DNA from: DATEDA01 sp963789885
Lineage (GTDB): Bacteria; Pseudomonadota; Gammaproteobacteria; Burkholderiales; SG8-39
Direction: 5' to 3'
DNA: 64,000 nucleotides
Assembly: GCA_963789885.1 (NCBI GenBank)
Contig: CAWBNB010000064.1
Location: 62,001-126,000 of the forward strand
Shown: positions 38,435-47,549 of the stretch, piece by piece
Layout of the letters: every line of letters starts with the position of its first letter
Position numbering within the stretch: the stretch's first letter is position 1
Notes under the pieces: model-generated
What the model was told of the DNA's origin: nothing
The model's input: only the letters and a program-made list of their open reading frames with translations
Database searches by the model: none
Translations under genes and position numbers: made by a program

Positions 38435-39442
38435 CTACTCGAACGCGAAGATCTTCTTCCAGTCGTTCTTCATGCTGATGACGGTCCAGCCCTTTTTCTT
38501 CGCCTCGTCGTAGAGCGCGTGGGTGAAGGTGCCGACCTTGCTGGCGGGCAGGCCCTGCGCCGGACCGTAGGCGTACTCGCGCTTAGCGTCGTCGTGGAGC
38601 AGCAGCATCGCGAGCCGCGCACCGTCGCCCGCTCCGGTGTACTCCAGCATCTGCCGATCGCCGGTGGAGTTGCCAAAGGCCGCGTACGGTCTGCGCCCGA
38701 TCATCAGATGGATGCCTTCTGGCTTGCCGGCGTTGTTGTCGTTGAGCAGCAGCTTCGGTTCTTTGGTCAGGAACGGCTTGCCGTCCTTGCCGTAACCGTA
38801 CTTCGTCCCACCCGCGGTGCCGACCACCTGCTCGGGCGGAATGCCGTAGGTGGCCTCCGAGTACACGCGCACGAAGTCCTGCCCGCCGCCGGTGACGATG
38901 TACGTCCGGTAGCCGTTGTCGCGCAGATACTTGAGCACCTCCTGCATCGGCAGATAGGTGAGCTCGGTGTAGGGCCGCTTCCACCGCGGGTCCTTGGCCT
39001 CTGCGAGCCACTTCTTCGCTTCGGCGCTGAAGCTCTCCACCGACATGCCGGTCGACGTCGCAGCGAGGATCTTGATCAGATCCGCTTCGGACAGCTTCGC
39101 CATTGCCTCGCGGTTGCCCGACATCACGGTCTTGAACGGCTCGACGTTCGCCAGCTCGGGCTTCGCCTTGACCAGCGCGGGCACGCGCTCGAGGACGTAC
39201 ATCACCTGGGTGTACATCGGGTGTTCGACCCACAGCGTGCCGTCCTGATCGAACGTGGCGATTCGCTCGGCCGGCGGCACGAACTTCGGACTGCCCTGCG
39301 TCGTGGTCGTTTGGACGAACTCGACGATCGCCTTTTTGGCCGGACCATCGTTCCAGGAGGGCAACGGATCGGTCTGCGCCTGCGCCTGGAGGCCGCAGAG
39401 CAGCAAGATGCACAGCCCCAGCCCCCAAGTACGTGCGCGCAT
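38435..39442 (-). CDS. Secreted HAD-superfamily phosphatase
   Basis: 335 aa. The signal peptide ends at QAQAQ (cleavage after AQA). HAD motifs seen are the catalytic ATFDQDGTLWVEHP with two Asp, TYIVTGGGQDFV (motif II), a Lys region around LTKEPKLLLND, and AFGNSTGDRQMLEY (motif IV). A periplasmic phosphatase is implied, but the substrate is unknown; by eye it resembles phosphoserine-phosphatase-like HAD proteins. ATG at 39442 is preceded by AGGAAG. It is the first gene of the minus-strand block ending at the terminator. Confidence 0.82.
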   Translation of the reverse strand: MRARTWGLGLCILLLCGLQAQAQTDPLPSWNDGPAKKAIVEFVQTTTTQGSPKFVPPAERIATFDQDGTLWVEHPMYTQVMYVLERVPALVKAKPELANVEPFKTVMSGNREAMAKLSEADLIKILAATSTGMSVESFSAEAKKWLAEAKDPRWKRPYTELTYLPMQEVLKYLRDNGYRTYIVTGGGQDFVRVYSEATYGIPPEQVVGTAGGTKYGYGKDGKPFLTKEPKLLLNDNNAGKPEGIHLMIGRRPYAAFGNSTGDRQMLEYTGAGDGARLAMLLLHDDAKREYAYGPAQGLPASKVGTFTHALYDEAKKKGWTVISMKNDWKKIFAFE

Positions 39443-39710
39443 GGCTACCACTTCCTTTTGTTCGCGTTACAGAACGAATCGCAATCGGGTCGCGCAAAGT
39501 CTTGGAACCGCGTTCCGGCGCAGCCGGCCGAAATCATGCTTCGCGCCCGTTGCAGTCGCCATACGTGTGCGCACGTAGGCCACGTAGCGGTTTCCGTGAA
39601 CCCTTCATGACGGACGTAGCGAATGATTGGCGCTTTACCGGGCGGGTTTGCGCACGCGGCCCGGAGCGCGCCGTGAGCGGTCGGCAGGACGGAAGATTCC
39701 CCGGCCCGGC

Positions 39711-40079
39711 TCATGCGCCGCGCTTACAGGCCTTGCTCACGGCGGCGCGGAGCTGCCGGGCGCTGACCGGACGCTCGAGGAAGTCCGTGGCCTCGAGGCG
39801 CGCGATGTCGACCGCAGTCCGGAAGGCGCTGTGCGGGCCGAGCACGATCACCGGCAGCGTCGCGCCCCTCGCGCGCAGCTCGCGGACCAGCTCAAGCGTC
39901 GCCGCGTTATCGGGCTCGGCCGATGCGACCAGGCAGGCGTCTTCGCCGCCGCTAAGGTGCGCGAGCAGCGCCGCGCCGTCGTCTAAGACGACGACGCTAC
40001 CGGCGATCGGCGCGAGCGCCGACTGGATCCACGCCCGCTCGTCCGGATCGGGATCGATGACGTAGACGGTGATTGGCAT
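39711..40079 (-). CDS. Degenerate response-regulator receiver domain (single domain)
   Basis: 122 aa. The fold of a receiver is seen: TVYVIDPDPDERAWIQSAL, DDGAALLAHLS and LPVIVLGPHSAFRTAVDIARL. The usual phosphoacceptor Asp strand reads ACLVASAEPDN, so Ser or Ala replaces the Asp. The Thr of strand 4 is a Gly, and the strand-5 Lys is replaced by Arg (LERPVSA). One of the acidic metal-binding residues remains. It has no output domain. It lies downstream of the FixJ-like gene, in the same direction, and may act as an adaptor or competitor. Confidence 0.75.
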   Translation of the reverse strand: MPITVYVIDPDPDERAWIQSALAPIAGSVVVLDDGAALLAHLSGGEDACLVASAEPDNAATLELVRELRARGATLPVIVLGPHSAFRTAVDIARLEATDFLERPVSARQLRAAVSKACKRGA

Positions 40080-40278
40080 GAGCCCCAGGGCCCGCACGGC
40101 GAATCCGCGGGCACCACCCTCCGTCAGTGCCCTGCGCTCGCAACTGTTCCGCCCCGGAGCGATGGTGGACCCGGCGGTGCGGCGGGCCTATCCCGGCGGC
40201 TACGGATGCCGCGTACGTGAAGCGGGATACAAGTGCAGGCCCGCGCGGCACGCCCGCCGGCGGCGCGAGGATCGGCAA

Positions 40279-40899
40279 TTACCCGGCGGGGCGATCGAGG
40301 GTGAGGCGCATCAGCTCCGTGACCGAGCTGACGCCGAGCTTCTCGAGCAGCCGGCTGCGATGCTGCTCGACCGTCCGGTGGCTGATCGAGAGCTCCTTCG
40401 CGATGACCTTGCTCGGCAGCCCCTTGAGCGCGAGCGCCATCACTTCGCGCTCGCGCGCGGTCAGCGTGGCCACGCGCTCCGCGAGCCCGCCGGCATTCGC
40501 GGCCGGGGCGCGCTGCGCCGCGTCCCGGCGCAGCGCCTCGTCGATCGCATCGAGCAGCTGCTGCTCGTGGTAGGGCTTCTGCACGAAGTCCACCGCGCCG
40601 TCCTTGATCGCGTTGACCGCCATCGCGATGTCCCCGTGCCCGCTGATGAACACGATCGGGATGCGCGCGCCCATCTCCTTGAGCTTCGCCTGCAGCGCGA
40701 TCCCGCTCATGCGCGCCATGCGCACGTCGAGGACGAGGCAGCCCGGACGCGCCGGGTCGAATGCTTCGAGGAACTCCAGCGCCGAGCGGAAAGTCTCGGC
40801 CGCGAGCCCGACCGAGCTCACCAGCTCCTTGACCGAATCCCGGAACGCTTCGTCGTCGTCGATGATGAAAACGGTCGGCTGGGCCGTGTCTTTAACCAT
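40279..40899 (-). CDS. FixJ-like response regulator
   Basis: 206 aa. A receiver domain (VFIIDDDEAFRDSVKEL, phosphoacceptor Asp in CLVLDVRM, FISGHGD, FVQKPYHEQQL) is followed by a LuxR-type helix-turn-helix (LTAREREVMALALKGLPSKVIAKELSISHRTVEQHRSRLLEKL). The closest architecture is FixJ/NarL. A 15-base tandem duplication places two in-frame ATGs (40899 and 40914) at the start; I chose the downstream one as the first codon. It follows the histidine kinase stop by 38 bases and is presumably its partner. Confidence 0.92.
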   Translation of the reverse strand: MVKDTAQPTVFIIDDDEAFRDSVKELVSSVGLAAETFRSALEFLEAFDPARPGCLVLDVRMARMSGIALQAKLKEMGARIPIVFISGHGDIAMAVNAIKDGAVDFVQKPYHEQQLLDAIDEALRRDAAQRAPAANAGGLAERVATLTAREREVMALALKGLPSKVIAKELSISHRTVEQHRSRLLEKLGVSSVTELMRLTLDRPAG

Positions 40900-40920
40900 G
40901 CGGGCTTTAACCATGCGGGC
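40891..40920. repeat. 15-base perfect tandem duplication spanning a start codon
   Basis: The unit TTTAACCATGCGGGC occurs twice in a row. It duplicates the start codon of the FixJ-like gene, adding MVKAR in frame. It is probably a recent slippage event and leaves the reading frame unchanged. Confidence 0.85.
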
Positions 40921-40937
40921 TCTTGTTCATTCGCGCG

Positions 40938-42815
40938 TCAGTCCGTCGGCGCCGCCACCGGGAGCGTGAACCGGAACACTGCGCCGCCACCCGGATTGTG
41001 CGACGCCCGCAGGGCGCCGCCGTGCGCCTCGATCAGCTTGCGGCAAATCGCGAGGCCGACGCCCAGCCCGGTGGGTTTGGTCGAGTAGAACGACTCGAAG
41101 ACGCGCTCGAGGTCGCCCTCGGCGATGCCCGCGCCCCGGTCCGCGACCTGCACCGACACCGCGTCGGCGCCGTCGAGTCCGATCTCGATCGTGATCTCCC
41201 TGGAGACGCCGGGGCGCGGCAGCTCGACCGCCTCCATCGCGTTGCGCAGGAGGTTGAGGACCACCTGCTGCAGATGGATCTCGTCGACGACCACCACCGG
41301 CAACGCATCGACCGCCTTCAGTTCGATGCGGATGTCGCGCAGCTCGCAGTCCGTCTTCACCATGTCGACGCATGCCCCGACCGCGCGCGCGACATCGATC
41401 TCCCTCGGCTCGAGCTCGTGCCGCTGCACCATGCCGCGCATGCGCGTCACTACGTCGCCGGCCCGCGTCGCCTGGCCGATCACCTTGTCCAGGAGGTCCG
41501 CCACGCGCGCGAGGTCCGGCGAGTCTTCCCCAATGCGACGGCGCGCCGCCAGCGCGTAGTTCTCGATCGCCCCCAGCGGCTGGGTGATCTCGTGGGCGAG
41601 CGCGGCCGACATCTCCCCCGCCGTGTGCACCCGCACCAGGTGCGCCAGGCGCTCGCGCCACTGTGCCGCCTCGACCTCCGCAGCCTGCTTCCGACGCTCG
41701 GCCGATTGGCGCGCGTGCAGGCTCGCGAACACCTCGGCCAGCAGACTCACCCCGGGGGTGAGGCCCTCGGGCCACATCGCGGTCTTCGTGCGTGCTCGCG
41801 AGAAAAAGCGCGCCGGCGACCGTGCGGGAGACCAGGAACGGCACGGCCAGCAACGAGCGCACCCCGAGCTCGCGCAGCTTCGGCAGGTCGGCGGCCGCCT
41901 CTGGGGGCAATTCCGTGTCGCGGGTGAAACGGACGACCGAGCCGCCGATGAGCCGGGCGCTGACCCAGGGGAGGTCGAGTGCGGTGGGCGGCGCAGGTAC
42001 GCCCGCGACCCGCCAAAGGTGCGTCCTGCGGAACTCGTTGCGACCGGGAACCCGCTCCCACAGGTTCACCCGCTGCAACCCGAGGAAGAGGCCGATGTCC
42101 TTGAGCCCCTGCTCGATCGCGCCACCCTCGTCGCCCGGTCGGGCAAGGAACAGCGACGCGAGGATGCCGGACGCCAGGCGTTCGAAGCCGATGGCCTCCT
42201 TCAGCTCCTCCTGCGCCTGCTTGCGGGCGAGGGCGCTGCCGAAGATCTGCGCCAGGAGCCCCATCCGCTCGAGCAGCTCCTCCGGCCAGGTCCGCTCCCG
42301 CCGGACGCTGCCGAAGCTGAGGCCTCCGTACAGCTCCCCGTCCACGATCATCGGCATCGTCACGTGGGATTTCAGCCCGATGCGCTCATAGTTCGCCCGG
42401 TCGATGCTCGCCTCCGGGGGCAGGTCGTCCAGACGCGCGAACACGACGGGCCGGTTTGCGTTCACGAGCGCCCATGCCCAGGGCCAGAGTTCCTGCTCCC
42501 GGCCCGAGCGTGGTGGGCGCGCTCCACCCCGGGGACGGCGTAGGAGTGCGTGATTTCGATCCGTCCGGTCGCCGGCGACCTCGAGTTCAGCGTGCTCCGA
42601 TCGATACCAAGGGCTTCGACGATGCGACGCAACCCGTCGTCGATGGCCTCGTCGATGCGCGCCGCCGGCAGGTTGATGAATCCCGCGGACAATTCCAGGA
42701 GAAGACGTTCGAACCGCGACAGCTCGTCGGCGGACAGCGGCGCCGGCGCCGCGTCGGGACGGGCGTGCTTGTCGATCACCGGTGCGGTGCGCACAGCTTG
42801 AGGAGGGGCGGGCAT
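40938..42815 (-). pseudogene. GAF-domain sensor histidine kinase, two frame breaks
   Basis: An N-terminal GAF-like region (SADELSRFERLLLELSAGF, then VNANRPVVFARLDDLPPEA, GLKSHVTMPMIVDGELYGGL) and a second GAF region (IGLFLGLQRVNLWERV, LRELGVRSLLAVPFLV) precede the kinase core. The H-box is AALAHEITQPLGAIENYA, the N-box NLLRNAMEAVEL, and the G-box ESFYSTKPTGLGVGLAICRKL. The frame changes by -1 near 42500 and +1 near 41790. Repaired length is 625 aa. The HisKA type and pairing with the next gene make it a FixL-like kinase without a PAS heme domain. Divergent from a Bug protein. Confidence 0.85.
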
Positions 42816-42874
42816 TACAGGATGATGAAGTTGCGAACGCGGCGGAAAGTATATCCTTCGTCCCCGTCGCTTCA

Positions 42875-43873
42875 ATGCACCAGCCGAAGGGTCGCGGTTT
42901 GCGCGTGTACCACCTGCTCTGCGCTCTGATCTCGGGGGCGCTCCTGGCCTTCGCGCCCACGTGCGCAGACGCGCAGGACGCGGCCAGGGGCCCCGTCAAG
43001 GTTCTCCTGGGTTTCGCCGATGAAGCGGGTTACGCGTTTGCACAGCTGATCAGCGAGAGCATCGGCAACGCGATGGGACGGCCGGTCGTCATCGAGCCGA
43101 AGCCCGGCGCGACCGGGCGCATCGCCGCCGAGGCGCTCAAGAATGCCGACCCGGACGGCACGACGCTGTACCTCGCGCCGATCGTCGTGCCGGTGCTGGC
43201 CCCCCTGGTGTTCAGGAACCTCCGCTACGATCCGGTCAAGGACTTCGCGCCGGTCACACAGGTGCTGACCTTTCGCTATGCGCTGGCAGTCAGCCCCAAC
43301 CATCCGGCACGGACGGCCCCCGAGTTCGTTGCCTGGACGAAGGCACACGAGAAGGAAGCCACTTTCGGGACGGCGGGTGCAGGCAGCGCCCCGCACTTCT
43401 TCGGCGTGATGATCGACCGGGCGACCGGTACGCACCTGGTTCACGTACCGTACAAGGGCGCGGCGCCGATGCTGGCCGACCTGATGGGGGGCCAGATTGC
43501 CGCCGGTGTCGATTCGCTCACCAACCTGATCGAGCTGCATCGCGCCGGCAGGATCCGGATCATCGCGACTTCGGGCGCCGAGCGTTCGCCGCTGTCGCCG
43601 GCGGTACCGACATTCAAGGAACAGGGCCTGGCGACCGTCGATGCGGTCGGATGGGCCGCCGTCTACGCGCGCGCGGGAACGCCGAAGCCGGTGATCGATC
43701 GGTTGTCGGCGGCGATCGTCGCGGCCCTGCGAACGCCGGAGATCAGGGAGCGGTTCCTCAGCCTCGGCGTCGAGCCGACCGGCACGACGCCGGAGGCGCT
43801 CGCGGCGATCATGGCGGCCGACACGGCGCGCTGGGCGCCGATCGTGAAGGCATCGGGGTTTACCGCCGAATAG
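42875..43873 (+). CDS. Bug/TctC-family periplasmic substrate-binding protein
   Basis: 332 aa. A signal peptide (HLLCALISGALLAFAPTCADAQ) is followed by a Bug-type domain: VIEPKPGATGRIAAEALKN, LVFRNLRYDPVKDF, TFGTAGAGSAPHFFGV and LVHVPYKGAAPMLADLMGG. Such proteins bind carboxylic acids for tripartite tricarboxylate transporters and are typical of Burkholderiales. No TctA or TctB gene is present, so it may serve an unlinked permease or act as a sensor for the divergent kinase (inference). I chose ATG at 42875. There is no clear ribosome-binding site; a TATCCT box lies at 42852-42857. Confidence 0.92.
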   Translation: MHQPKGRGLRVYHLLCALISGALLAFAPTCADAQDAARGPVKVLLGFADEAGYAFAQLISESIGNAMGRPVVIEPKPGATGRIAAEALKNADPDGTTLYLAPIVVPVLAPLVFRNLRYDPVKDFAPVTQVLTFRYALAVSPNHPARTAPEFVAWTKAHEKEATFGTAGAGSAPHFFGVMIDRATGTHLVHVPYKGAAPMLADLMGGQIAAGVDSLTNLIELHRAGRIRIIATSGAERSPLSPAVPTFKEQGLATVDAVGWAAVYARAGTPKPVIDRLSAAIVAALRTPEIRERFLSLGVEPTGTTPEALAAIMAADTARWAPIVKASGFTAE

Positions 43874-43903
43874 TCGGGCGCGTGGCCCGCGTCTCCTGCG
43901 CGC

Positions 43904-45262
43904 TCAGCGCGCGTGGTGCACCCGGTCGCCGAGCATCTCCGGCGTCACGAGCACGATCCCCTTCTCGCTCAGGTGGAAGCGCTTGCGGTCCTCGATCGGG
44001 TCGACGCCGATCTTCGTGCCCGGCTCGAGCCGGCACTCCCGGTCGAGGATCACGCGCTTGAGGACGCAGTGCCGCCCGATCTCGACCCCCGGTAGCACGA
44101 CCGCGTCCTCGATCGTGCAGTAGCTGTGGACCCGCACGTCGGAGAAGAGGAGCGAGCGCCGCACCACCGAGCCGCTGATCAGGCAACCGCCCGACACCAT
44201 CGAGTCGACCGCCATGCCGCGCCGTCCGTCGTCGTCGAAGACGAACTTCGCCGGCGGGAGCTGCACCTGGAAGGTCCAGATCGGCCAGTCGGCGTCGTAC
44301 AGGTTGAGGTCCGGCGTGACCTTCACCAGCTCCATGTTCGCTTCCCAGTACGCGTCGACCGTGCCGACGTCGCGCCAGTAGGGCCGGCCCTCGCTCACGT
44401 TCACGCAGCTGTCGGAGAACCGGTGCGCGACCACTCGGTAGCCGCGCGCGACGAGCCGGGGGATGATGTCCTTGCCGAAGTCGTGGCTCGAGTGCCGGTC
44501 GTCGGCGTCGCGCACCAGCGCCTCGTACAGGAACGGCGCGTTGAACACGTAGATGCCCATGCTCGCGAGCGCGGCGTCGGTGCGGCCGGGCATCGGCACC
44601 GGCCGGTCCGGCTTCTCGGCGAAGGCGGTGACGCGCATCGACTCGTCGATGCTCATCACGCCGAACGAGCGCGCCTGCTCGAGCGGCACCTCGACGCAGC
44701 CGACGGTCACGTCGGCGCCACGGCGCACGTGATCGGCGAGGAGCTTCGAGTAGTCCATCTTGTAGACGTGGTCGCCGGCGAGGACGAGGACGTAACGCGG
44801 CTCGTGGCGCCGCAGGATGTCGAGGTTCTGGAATACCGCGTCGGCGGTTCCGCGGTACCACTCGGTCCACACGCGCTGCTGCGCCGGCATCAGCTCCACG
44901 AACTCGCCGAGGCGGCCGTCGAGGAAGCCCCAGCCGTTCTGCACGTGTCGGATCAGGCTCTGCGCCTTGTACTGCGTGAGGATGCCGATCCGGCGCACGC
45001 CCGAGTTCACGCAGTTCGAGAGCGCGAAGTCGATGATGCGGAACTTGCCGCCGAACGGCACCGCCGGCTTCGCGCGCCAGTCGGTGAGCGGCCCGAGCCG
45101 TGCGCCGCGCCCGCCGGCGAGGATCATCGCGACCGTGCTGCGGGTAAGCTGCGTGATGCTCCGGAGCGCGCCCTCCGCAAGCCCCGCGCGAACGTCGCCG
45201 CCCGGCTCGAAGTCCATGTGCCCGTGGATTGGACTGCCGGCGTCGTCCTTATAATCGGCCAT
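43904..45262 (-). CDS. glgC: Glucose-1-phosphate adenylyltransferase
   Basis: 452 aa. The nucleotide-binding start TVAMILAGGRGARLGPLTDWRAKPAVPFGG is complete, with VLAGDHVYKMDYSKLL, DVGTVDAYWEANMEL and a C-terminal left-handed helix domain (GCLISGSVV, RVHSYCTIED). It makes ADP-glucose for glycogen. ATG at 45262 has a GAGGGTG site, but ATG 45217 is the next in-frame choice and would leave a gap before glgB. The start codon shares bases with glgB on the opposite strand (CATG at 45260-45263). The N-terminal extension of about 30 residues is longer than in E. coli. Confidence 0.95.
   Translation of the reverse strand: MADYKDDAGSPIHGHMDFEPGGDVRAGLAEGALRSITQLTRSTVAMILAGGRGARLGPLTDWRAKPAVPFGGKFRIIDFALSNCVNSGVRRIGILTQYKAQSLIRHVQNGWGFLDGRLGEFVELMPAQQRVWTEWYRGTADAVFQNLDILRRHEPRYVLVLAGDHVYKMDYSKLLADHVRRGADVTVGCVEVPLEQARSFGVMSIDESMRVTAFAEKPDRPVPMPGRTDAALASMGIYVFNAPFLYEALVRDADDRHSSHDFGKDIIPRLVARGYRVVAHRFSDSCVNVSEGRPYWRDVGTVDAYWEANMELVKVTPDLNLYDADWPIWTFQVQLPPAKFVFDDDGRRGMAVDSMVSGGCLISGSVVRRSLLFSDVRVHSYCTIEDAVVLPGVEIGRHCVLKRVILDRECRLEPGTKIGVDPIEDRKRFHLSEKGIVLVTPEMLGDRVHHAR
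45250..45255 (+). promoter_or_regulatory. Perfect -10 box TATAAT just before glgB
   Basis: TATAAT sits five bases before the glgB ATG (45261), so transcription would begin at or next to the start codon. The best upstream box, TTGGAC at 45229-45234, matches a -35 box only weakly and gives a 15-base spacer. The site lies within the possible N-terminal coding sequence of glgC. A leaderless glgB transcript is likely; no Shine-Dalgarno sequence is seen upstream of glgB. Confidence 0.5.
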
Positions 45263-47450
45263 GCTTCACCCTCAGGAAACCGCGACTGCCCTTCCGCCCG
45301 AGCTCGCGGCGCTCGCCGCCGGGCGCTCCCACGATCCGTTCGCGTCGCTCGGCTGGCATCGCGGCGCGGCCGGCTGGACGTTTCGCACGCTCCAGCCGTT
45401 CGCGGAGACCGTGAGCGCCGAGACGGCCCGCGGCTGGGAGCCGCTCGCGCGCTTGCCCGACACGCCGCTCTTCGAGCTGCGCGCTGCGGGCGCACCGCCG
45501 CAGCATACCCGCCTCCGGGTGAGCGCGGGCGGCGCGACGCACGAGCTCGTCGACCCGTACTCGTTCCCGCCGGCGGTCGGCGCGCAGGACCTGTGGCTCT
45601 TCAACTCGGGCGCCGCCCGCCAGGCCTGGAGAGTCCTCGGCGCGCACGCGATCGAGATCGACGGCGCGGCGGGCACCCGGTTCGCGGTCTGGGCGCCGAA
45701 CGCGGAGCGCGCGAGCGTCGTGGGCGACTTCAATCGCTGGGACGGCCGTGCGCACATGATGTGCTCGCTTGGCGCGAGCGGCGTGTGGGTGCTCTTCATC
45801 CCGGGCGTCGGCGAGGGCACGCTCTACAAGTTCGAGCTGCGGAGCCGCGCGACCGGCGAGCTCCTCCTCAAGTCCGATCCGTACGCGCGCGCGGCGGAGA
45901 TGCGGCCGAGCACGGCGAGCCGCGTCACCGCGCCGGGCCGGTATGCGTGGGGCGACGCGCAGTGGCTCGAGCGCCGCGCCGCGTCTGACTGGCTGCACGC
46001 GCCGATGAGCATCTACGAAGTGCACGCGGGGTCCTGGCGCCGCCATCCCGACGGGCGGCCCTACAGCTACCGCGAGCTCGCCGACGCGCTCGTGCCCTAC
46101 CTCGTCGACCTGGGCTACACGCACGTCGAGCTGCTGCCGCTCACCGAGCACCCGCTCGACGAGTCGTGGGGCTACCAGTCGACCGGCTTCTTCGCGCCGA
46201 CCAGCCGCTACGGCGCGCCGGACGACCTGCGCGCGTTCGTCGACGCCTGTCACGCGGCCGGTGTCGGGGTGATCCTCGACTGGGTGCCGGGCCACTTCCC
46301 GCGCGACGCCTGGGCGCTCGCGCTCTTCGACGGCACCGCGCTCTACGAGCACGCGGACCCGCGGCTCGGGCTGCATCCCGACTGGGGCACGCACGCCTTC
46401 AACTACGGGCGGAACGAGGTCCGGTCGTTCCTGCTCTCGAGCGCCCACTACTGGCTCGCGGAGTTCCACTTCGACGGGCTCCGCGTCGACGCGGTGGCCT
46501 CGATGCTCTACCTCGACTACTCGCGCAATCCCGGCGAATGGATCCCGAACCGCTACGGCGGGCGCGAAAACCTCGAGGCGGTCGACTTCCTGCGCGAGCT
46601 GAACGCCATGGTGCACGCGGAGTTCCCCGGCGCGCTCACGATCGCGGAGGAGTCGACGGCGTGGCCGATGGTGTCGCGACCGGCGCACCTCGGCGGGCTC
46701 GGGTTCTCGATGAAGTGGAACATGGGCTGGATGCACGACACGCTCGCCTACTTCCAGCGCGACCCGATCTTCCGCCGCTTCCACCACTCGCAGCTCACCT
46801 TCGGGCAGCTCTACGCGTACACCGAGAACTTCGTGCTGCCGTTCTCGCACGACGAGGTGGTGCACGGCAAGGGCTCGCTCCTCGGCAAGCAGCCGGGCGA
46901 CGACTGGCAGCGCTTCGCCAACCTGCGCCTCCTCCTCGCCTACCAGGCGACCGCGCCCGGCAAGAAGCTCGACTTCATGGGGAACGAATTCGGCCAGTGG
47001 CGCGAATGGGATGCGCGCGGCGAGCTCGACTGGGGACTGCTCGCGCACGCGCGGCACGCCGGGATACAGCGGCTGGTGCGCGACCTCAACCGGCTGCAGC
47101 ACGCACACCGCGCGCTGCACGAGCTCGATTTCGAGCAGGCGGGCTTCGCGTGGATCGACTGTCACGACACCGACCAGTCGGTGCTCGCGTTCCGGCGCAT
47201 GGCGCGCGACGGCGGGTTCGTGGTGGTGGCGCTCAACTTCACGCCGGTACCTCGATCCGGCTATCGCCTCGGCGTGCCGCAGCGCGGGCGGTACCGCGAG
47301 ATCCTCAACAGCGACTCGAACTACTACGGTGGGTCGGACCTCGGCAACGCCGGCGGGGTCGTTGCGGACGAGCGCCCGTTCATGGGGCTGGGCTGCTCGG
47401 TCGCGCTGACGCTGCCGCCGCTCGCGTGCGTCGTGCTCGCGCCAGAGTAG
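45261..47450 (+). CDS. glgB: 1,4-alpha-glucan branching enzyme
   Basis: 729 aa, intact. An N-terminal domain (HDPFASLGWHR), a CBM48 (RFAVWAPNAERASVVGDFNRW) and a GH13 barrel are followed by the catalytic residues DGLRVDAVASML, IAEESTAWP and FSHDEVVHGK, and a C-terminal beta domain. It forms alpha-1,6 branches in glycogen. It is divergent from glgC and shares the CATG start bases. The C-terminus ends VVLAPE, and the downstream patatin gene is convergent. No ribosome-binding site is visible; see the -10 box entry. Confidence 0.97.
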   Translation: MLHPQETATALPPELAALAAGRSHDPFASLGWHRGAAGWTFRTLQPFAETVSAETARGWEPLARLPDTPLFELRAAGAPPQHTRLRVSAGGATHELVDPYSFPPAVGAQDLWLFNSGAARQAWRVLGAHAIEIDGAAGTRFAVWAPNAERASVVGDFNRWDGRAHMMCSLGASGVWVLFIPGVGEGTLYKFELRSRATGELLLKSDPYARAAEMRPSTASRVTAPGRYAWGDAQWLERRAASDWLHAPMSIYEVHAGSWRRHPDGRPYSYRELADALVPYLVDLGYTHVELLPLTEHPLDESWGYQSTGFFAPTSRYGAPDDLRAFVDACHAAGVGVILDWVPGHFPRDAWALALFDGTALYEHADPRLGLHPDWGTHAFNYGRNEVRSFLLSSAHYWLAEFHFDGLRVDAVASMLYLDYSRNPGEWIPNRYGGRENLEAVDFLRELNAMVHAEFPGALTIAEESTAWPMVSRPAHLGGLGFSMKWNMGWMHDTLAYFQRDPIFRRFHHSQLTFGQLYAYTENFVLPFSHDEVVHGKGSLLGKQPGDDWQRFANLRLLLAYQATAPGKKLDFMGNEFGQWREWDARGELDWGLLAHARHAGIQRLVRDLNRLQHAHRALHELDFEQAGFAWIDCHDTDQSVLAFRRMARDGGFVVVALNFTPVPRSGYRLGVPQRGRYREILNSDSNYYGGSDLGNAGGVVADERPFMGLGCSVALTLPPLACVVLAPE

Positions 47451-47549
47451 CGAGCGACGGCCCCTTCTACAAAGCGGCGGACGGGCGGCTCACGCGATGT
47501 CCGGCGAGTTGCGAACCTCACCCCCTTGTTGATGCGGTCACCACCCGCG

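Noticed and set aside
45200..45262. DYKDDA near the GlgC N-terminus resembling a FLAG epitope tag
   Set aside because: It lacks the full DYKDDDDK sequence and lies in the divergent start region; it is a chance match.
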